This document shows, in pieces, positions 58,561 to 64,000 of a DNA stretch of 64,000 bases. The DNA is taken from NCBI GenBank assembly GCA_022496185.1, contig WTXG01000099.1, positions 62,001-126,000 of the forward strand. The letters are read 5' to 3'. The notes beneath the pieces were generated by a model, which was given only the letters and a program-made list of their open reading frames with translations, did no database searches and was not told where the DNA came from. A program made the position numbers and the translations under genes. How positions within the stretch are numbered: position 1 is the first letter of the stretch; the number at the start of each line of letters is the position of its first letter. Source of the stretch: Multifurca ochricompacta (taxonomy: Eukaryota > Basidiomycota > Agaricomycetes > Russulales > Russulaceae).

Positions 58561-59075
58561 TCTTTACTTTACTTCGCTTCCTAAATGGTCTCTGGTTTCC
58601 CTATGGCCACTTTAACTTTGAACTCTACACTGTTTTTTCCCTCTTGTGTTTTACTCTATGACTTCATGTCACTTCCACTCATTGTTCGTAGTACTAGTAG
58701 CTGCATTGTGCCCGGATGTGGCTGCGCGATTGGGCGCCGTCCCGCAAGCGCGTACAATTCAATTGGAGACCATCTCGAAAATTTACTGAAGAAAACTGTA
58801 AATTTATTGTATTCTGGAAATTGTATGCTATACGGCTCACTATAGCCTGAACACCTTCTCTAGGAAGTACTTCCTATGTCTATGCAAAATCGCTGCTCAA
58901 GGGACGGGCATCTAAAACTCGCCCAAGATCTGTTCCTCCATATGCCATCCCTTTCCTCCGCAATCCGATCAACTTTTTGAACAATGCTATCTTGCTAGTT
59001 GTGAATGGGGAGCTCTCCCCAGTGCGGTACTTCGGTGGTACGAATCCATCTACTTCTATCTGCTCCGCGCCCAGA
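58561..59075. other. No gene seen
   Basis: Mixed-composition DNA downstream of the LINE fragment; it may include LINE 3' UTR. No feature beyond that. Confidence 0.4.
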
Positions 59076-59083
59076 TGTACCAT

Positions 59084-60397
59084 TAGGGCTGCGCGCCGTA
59101 CCCGTAGCTTACGGTATGACGGTGCCGTAGTACGGTGCCGTACCCGTACCGTACCAGCTCAAGTCAATCATCGAGACGGATGGTTACGGGTATGGAAAAC
59201 ACCGTCCAAACCCGTCAAAAAACGGCCGTAGACGGCATTAGACGGCATGGACGGCATTGACTGAATGAGCTTTAATCTTGTCATTAAGCCACCAAAACTC
59301 CCCCACTATAGTATCTTTACCTATTTAGATAGCAGATAAGTGTTAGCTAAATATGGTAAAGATAAGAGATAAGATAAACTAACTAATACTCACTTCAGTT
59401 TATGTGGTCAAAACTGAAGTGAACATGTACAGAATAGTGACCTTTTATACTGCTCAGAGGAGCATGACAATAAGTAGAATAAATATAGTTATTTAAATGT
59501 GACAAGACAGAAGGAATGTGTTGTGCGTGCAATGTCTCTGAATCATTATCTGATGCACTTTAGATTATCTTATCATGATCATGAGATCGAGTCCACAGGA
59601 GCCCGGCTGTCCGGTCCCCGGTTCCTAACAATCCAGTCGCAACCGGCCTATCTCAATATTATGGATTATGGAGCGGGGCAGATTAGATTAGTGGATGGGG
59701 CACGATCTCCCTCCGTTGCCTGACAAGAAGCGGCTGCATCTTGCACGCATGCAAGGTGATACTGCACTGGATCATTGAGCTGTCTATGAGCCTAGATATT
59801 TGATTTTTGCCTTATTGTAATTGAATATTGGTTTGCCAGAGTCCAGTTGGAGGTATGCTCACATGTACCACACTTGGCTTCAGGAGTTGCCTTGTGCAAG
59901 CCTGAATATAGTTTTTGGATGCCCCCTTTTGGGGCATGTTTTGGTATTGTTTCTCTGATGTCTCTTTTGTGATAATGTACCTACAATTCCATTTATTGAG
60001 GAATTTCATGTTCCAGTATGCCCTGTTTACACTACTCATGCTCACAGAAGCAAATGGAATGCTTGAAGTCCCTCTATGAGTTTCAGATTACGGCCGGTAA
60101 AGTTGATTGTTGGGTATTGTACTCATAAACTACATAAAAAGGTGTAGAATAGCCCCAAGAATACGCATATTTGTTGCTTTATTGCTCTAAGCCTCTTGTT
60201 CATGCTATCCTGCTCAACTTAATTTTCTCTAGTAATACCGTCTACTACCGTATACCGTAAAACGGCCGTACCGTACCCGTACCGTACCGTCAGCGATCCG
60301 GTGAGTACCAAAAACGGAAAGTGTACGGGTCAGCCGTACCTGTCCTTCACCGTCAAATAGACGGCCGTCACCGTCAAACGGACGGCGCGCAGCCCTA
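59084..60397. mobile_element. Non-autonomous hAT-like element with TAGGGCTGCGCGCCGT ends
   Basis: Inverted ends TAGGGCTGCGCGCCGT and ACGGCGCGCAGCCCTA are perfect over 16 bp. The exact 8-bp duplication TGTACCAT lies at 59076-59083 and 60398-60405. Both ends have CGTACCCGTACCGTA-type subterminal repeats. The interior contains the dispersed repeat at 59335-59680 and no transposase ORF. The structure is that of a hAT-superfamily non-autonomous element. Confidence 0.9.
59335..59680 (+). repeat. Dispersed repeat, GTTAGCTAAAT / TGTGGTCAAAACTGAAG family
   Basis: Same ordered blocks as 25678-25990, including GTGTTGTGCGTGCAATG and GGCCTATCTCAA. It is nested inside the hAT-like element and so is either part of it or a later insertion. 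Confidence 0.65.
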
Positions 60398-60811
60398 TGT
60401 ACCATATGTAACGCGAGGAGTGCGCATATTCTTTCATATTCTCCTCTACTATCAAAGTAGAGCTGTCCTGAAAACAAATTCAATTCTGTTCGAACATGTG
60501 CTGGGGACAACCATGATCCAGTTGGCAATGCGGGAATGGAATAAAACGCAAGGTTGGAGAATGAACGCATTGACACAGTGACTCTAGGTGCATATATATG
60601 CAACCGCACTGTCTTGCTCTTACAGATATCAGGGAGTAAATCGTTTGCTTCATGGGGGCTGATCACGATGACGGTACTGTTCTTCCCTGATCTGCTCGAA
60701 AGAACCCAGTTAATAGGGCGAAGATAGTCTGTCAAGTCCGAGCCATTCGATTTGGTAGTGGTAGCCGCAAAGTCTGTTGTTGCGAGTGGGGACGGGGACC
60801 ATTCACCTACT

Positions 60812-61060
60812 GTACGGATCCGATCCGCAGTGAGTGCGAGGCAAAGTATTCCCTGGATGATGAGAGAGACAGAGAAGAGAGGAAGAGAGTGTGCCCTTTT
60901 GAGATAACTAGATCGAATGTAAATGTATCGTGCTTGAACTCGAGGAAATCACTGCTTATTGGTTCCATTTGACCCTTGTGCTCGATGTCGTCAAGAAGTT
61001 CTTTAGCACACAAAGAAAGAGAGAGAAAGAGAGAGAAATGCCGATTGATTTCTGCTTCTG
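60812..61060 (+). repeat. Dispersed repeat, GTGAGTGCGAGGCAAAG family
   Basis: Reverse complement of the right part of the insertion at 10230-10888, sharing the TACTGTACGGATC end, GTATTCCCT, GA-rich and TCAAGAAGTTCTTTAGCACA blocks. An ORF at 61038-61244 runs out of it but is not recognised. Confidence 0.65.
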
Positions 61061-61693
61061 TTGGCTCACTGGTATGGCAACAGGGACCGGCCAGCTCGTT
61101 TTCTCGGTTTGTGCCGCGATTTGTAAGCAGCTGAGTGTGAAAGGCAATCAAGGACCTCGAAAACTCCTCTTTTTACTTTGGAATATTTTTCATTGCAGTC
61201 AGAAAACAAAGACAACAATTATGGTCATTAAGGCTGTAGAATAAAGTTGTGCAGATGAAAAGGAGAGCAGGCCATGTCCAAGGCTATATTAAGAAAACCG
61301 GATTAAAAAAACTAAATGAATAGTACTTAGAGTAGTTGGTAAGATGAAATGAGTGTGTTTGTTAGGAAGAAAAAAGGAATGGAACAGCTAGTGATTAAAA
61401 TGCCAAAAGAGTAAGTAGGAATAGGAGCAATGCACAGTAATTGTTTGGCAAGAATAGCCTGGGCCACCATTAGAGGGCTGGGGAGTCAATGGAATGAATC
61501 AAGGACCCTTGTGATTCCCAAATGTTGTAGTCAGTTGGTACTTGAAAGAATTTGCAGAAGCAGTTGCATTGATGGTGGGTCTCGAAAGATTGATGACTGC
61601 TGGGCACGTTTCCTTCAGCAAAAATGTACCCCAATGCACTATATTACAGTATCAACAATTTGGTCAATATAAATGATATGTAAGCATTGATAG
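61061..61693. other. No gene seen
   Basis: AT-rich DNA with short ORFs (for example 61430-61672) lacking recognisable features. Confidence 0.4.
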
Positions 61694-61701
61694 GGCTCAC
61701 C

Positions 61702-62115
61702 TAGTGATGTTCCGGCCCGGCTTGGCCCAAAAGCCACGGCTTTGGCTTGGCCCAAGCCGCGGCTTTTGGCAGAGAAAATTTTATGACATATAACCAGTAG
61801 TTATAGTTCAGCTAATCCAAATATGACTTAGTGTGTTACGTATTGCAAAGCTATATCGAAGAAAAAGTTTGAAATGCCGCGATAAACATGATCACGTGAC
61901 CCAAATCAACCACTTTGTGATCAGATTTTGACGATTGCTATTGCACTTGTATGTGCTGTTGAAAGCCGCGGCCTGAGCCGGCGGCTTTGGCTTTTAGCTT
62001 CTCTGAGCTGGGCCAAAGCCCTTGCTGGGCCGTCACAACGGCCTGGCTTGGCCCGGCCCAAACAGGCCTGGCTTGGCCCGGCTTCTGGCTTTGAGCCGGG
62101 CCAGGCACATCACTA
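61702..62115. mobile_element. 414-bp non-autonomous hAT-like MITE, AAGCCGCGGC-rich
   Basis: Ends TAGTGATGTTCCGGCCCGG and CCGGGCCAGGCACATCACTA form inverted repeats. The 8-bp duplication GGCTCACC is exact (61694-61701, 62116-62123). Subterminal GGCTTGGCCCAAGCCGCGGC units tie it to the larger 44545-45514 element, of which it may be a deletion derivative. Confidence 0.9.
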
Positions 62116-62150
62116 GGCTCACCTGTCAGTTACAATTTGAGGGTCACTTA

Positions 62151-63032
62151 TAGTGATTGTCAAGGGGTTTCATACCCATGTGGGTAAGCGCCACGGGTTT
62201 TGCCAGGTACAGGTACAGGTATATGGCTCCCAACCCATGGAAACCTGTACCCATGTGGTGGGTTTGGTGGGTATAGGCACCAATTATGCATTGACAAGAT
62301 CAGTAGAATTTCCAAGATAAAACACATCTGCAGCCACAAAAATACAAGATCTTGTCTGATGTATGCTACAGGGTGGCGTTAAATATGTTCTAGTATTATC
62401 CTACAAAATATCAAAGCAGATTAACAGTGCGATGTAAAATAAAATCCTTATCAGTGATCCACTTTCTTGAAAACCATGATACATCTGTTTTATTAATGCA
62501 CAACCAATTCTGCCAGTCTGGCACTATCTAAAATACACTCTAGACTAATATAGACTATTCTATAATCTAATTATCAAATTACTTTATTGAAACAAGGCCT
62601 GTGTGTGTCTACAAGCTGCTTGGGGCAGTGACTACATTGCATCACATGGTGGTCTGACCTCCTTCCTATTAAGGAAGGTTGACTTAAATGCGCAGAAATG
62701 TGCATCCAGGGACTAGGACAGTCACACTTGTATGAAATGAAACCAGAATAATAAAATAATAATGTAAATAAAGGATCCATTTAATCTTCTGAACATAAAA
62801 CAAGAGCCATTGAGGGATCTTAAGCAGCCACAAATAAACACGTTGTGTATCTTCTTGGTCCGGGAAGGCCCAGGCTGGTTATCCAAAATGCGTGATGCAA
62901 GTAAAGAACTTGCATGCATTTTCACAGGTGACCTGCAGGTAACCCATGGGTTACCCATACCCGTAGTGATGGGTATGGGTACGGGTATGGGTACCAATGA
63001 GGATACCCCAGGGTTACCCCTGCCAATCACTA
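62151..63032. mobile_element. hAT-like element with TAGTGATTG ends, right TSD interrupted
   Basis: The left end TAGTGATTGTCAAGGGGT matches the inverted right end CCCCTGCCAATCACTA. Both ends contain ACCCATG/GGGTAACC repeats; the middle (about 62340-62708) holds a relic of the TGTAATGGG-element 3' part ending GTGCATCCAGG. The left flank is GTCACTTA; on the right only GT remains before a copia LTR starts at 63035. A truncated copy is at 39291-40280. Confidence 0.75.
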
Positions 63033-63034
63033 GT

Positions 63035-63535
63035 TGTTGAACAGGCATGAGGTGCAGCATACTGACTCTGGTGGTTAGCAGGTTAAGCTAAAGACAAGTT
63101 AGACTTCAGAGATGAAGAAAACTCTCTTACTATACTACTGACCTAAAGACAAGTTAGCTACAGAGAGCGGTTAGTCAAAGGTATAAGTAGGAAGTAATGT
63201 AGAAGGGACTTACACTTCAGAGATGAAGAAAACTCTGAAGTGTAGAGGATGAAACAGACACCCTTATATACTCCAAGGGATGGTCTGTGCACACTGGGAA
63301 TAAGTCCACAGGTGCTGGACAAAGTCCAAACAATAAACATGAGGGAGAAAAGCCATTGGCTATTACAGAAATCACATGTTACATGGTGCATCAGTCAGCT
63401 ACTGCGGAGTGTGAGAAAGAAAGTAATAATGATAGTGTAAAGAGTCTGAAACTCCGGTATCTAATCTAATCTACAAAGTAGCTAATCTAATCACCTGATG
63501 CCTGAAGCATCACCAAACATCTTCTGTGTTCAACA
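63035..63535 (-). repeat. 3' LTR of a Ty1/copia element
   Basis: A 501-bp unit bounded by TGTTGAACAGG and TGTGTTCAACA (short inverted TGTTGAACA ends). Read on the minus strand it has GTATATAAGGG as a TATA box (plus-strand position about 63262-63272). A purine-rich ATGGAGGGA lies immediately before its 5' edge (plus 63536-63544), as expected for a polypurine tract. It flanks the pol remnant. Confidence 0.8.
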
Positions 63536-63833
63536 TCCCTCCATGCTGAAGGCATCTGGTCATGGATGGGAAATGAGTTGGATGAGCACACTGCTTATCA
63601 CAATTGAACAAGCATATCACCAGCCAGAGATCCAACTTCTCTAACTCTCAAGTGCAGGTTGTGAGTTTTGTGTATGAGTTGTAGATTCGCTTATGCAAGC
63701 TGAACGCTTGACATATTTGAATATCTACTTCCTGCATACACACCACTTGTGTCACTCTCAAGGTCGAGAATATACTCATATGGCATGGTGGGAAAGTGAG
63801 ACTGGTATACAAAGTCTCCAGATTCCAGCTCTC

Positions 63834-64000
63834 TCATTCCAGCATAAGTCCAAGTCCATTGACCATGGTTTCAAATGATGCTCTTGGTAGAGACTTAGTG
63901 AAGCCATTTGCCAGCATCTCACCTGTGGGGGTTCGCACTAACTCAATTATGTGCAATTCAATGTACCCCCTTGTTACGACCTACCCAGCATACCAAACAG
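63834..64000 (-). pseudogene. Ty1/copia Pol C terminus (RNase H end), runs off window
   Basis: The minus frame ends at a stop at 63834-63836 after RGYIELHIIELV, RTPTGEMLANGFTK and SLPRASFETMVNGLGL. This is the usual close of copia Pol, with the conserved region where RNase H is followed by the ...LAD.FTK.L...F motif. An in-frame TAG near 63976 marks it as decayed. The rest of the element lies beyond the window edge. Confidence 0.75.

Noticed and set aside
59499..59723. 74-codon ORF inside the hAT-like element
   Set aside because: Covers a dispersed repeat also at 25678-25990, where the frame is not conserved.

Overview
The window looks like nuclear DNA of a filamentous basidiomycete, most likely an Agaricomycete (mushroom-forming fungus). 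Genes carry many short introns (about 45-170 bp, GT..AG). Recognisable families are typical of that group: a copper-radical (glyoxal-type) oxidase, a cysteine-rich single-pass membrane protein with an Ala/Gly-rich transmembrane segment, a DUF2235 alpha/beta hydrolase, very long HSL-type alpha/beta hydrolases, and NLR-like STAND proteins with an N-terminal Goodbye-type domain, NACHT and ankyrin repeats. The species cannot be named from the sequence. All exon structures below were worked out by eye from splice signals, reading phase and comparison between paralogues.

Layout. 1-5.1 kb: a small hypothetical gene on the minus strand (1346-1864), a weaker minus ORF (313-813), repeats and low-complexity DNA. 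5106-7316: intact secreted glyoxal-oxidase-like gene. 7.3-9.7 kb: AT-rich, low-complexity DNA. 9.7-12.4 kb: a pseudogene of a membrane-protein family broken by frameshifts and two inserted repeats; an intact paralogue lies at 15421-16817, and repeats with a LINE 3' end lie between them. 18378-20372: intact DUF2235 hydrolase. 22250-25596, 27349-30737 and 35954-39206: three same-strand paralogous HSL hydrolases with matching exon phases. 31787-35229: a frameshifted NLR pseudogene on the minus strand between the second and third hydrolases. 40651-44207 and 50472-53876: two intact NLR paralogues on the plus strand, separated by transposable elements. 54-64 kb: almost entirely repeats, LINE and copia remnants and a gene relic.

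Mobile DNA is abundant and nested. Four elements have terminal inverted repeats beginning TAGTG or TAGGG; three have exact 8-bp target-site duplications (44545-45514, 59084-60397, 61702-62115), as expected for non-autonomous hAT-like transposons. The fourth (62151-63032) has its right target-site duplication interrupted by the 3' LTR of a Ty1/copia element that runs off the window. A separate 596-665 bp element (11327-11922, 48650-49314) also has 8-bp duplications but no clear terminal inverted repeats; one copy sits in the membrane-protein pseudogene, the other between gag and pol of a decayed Ty3/gypsy element.

The most interesting part is 22-54 kb: a cluster of large lipase-like hydrolases interleaved with NLR receptors whose copies have been partly homogenised, while the ankyrin ends have diverged. 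This is the kind of locus expected for fungal non-self recognition, but a functional link between hydrolases and NLRs is only an inference.
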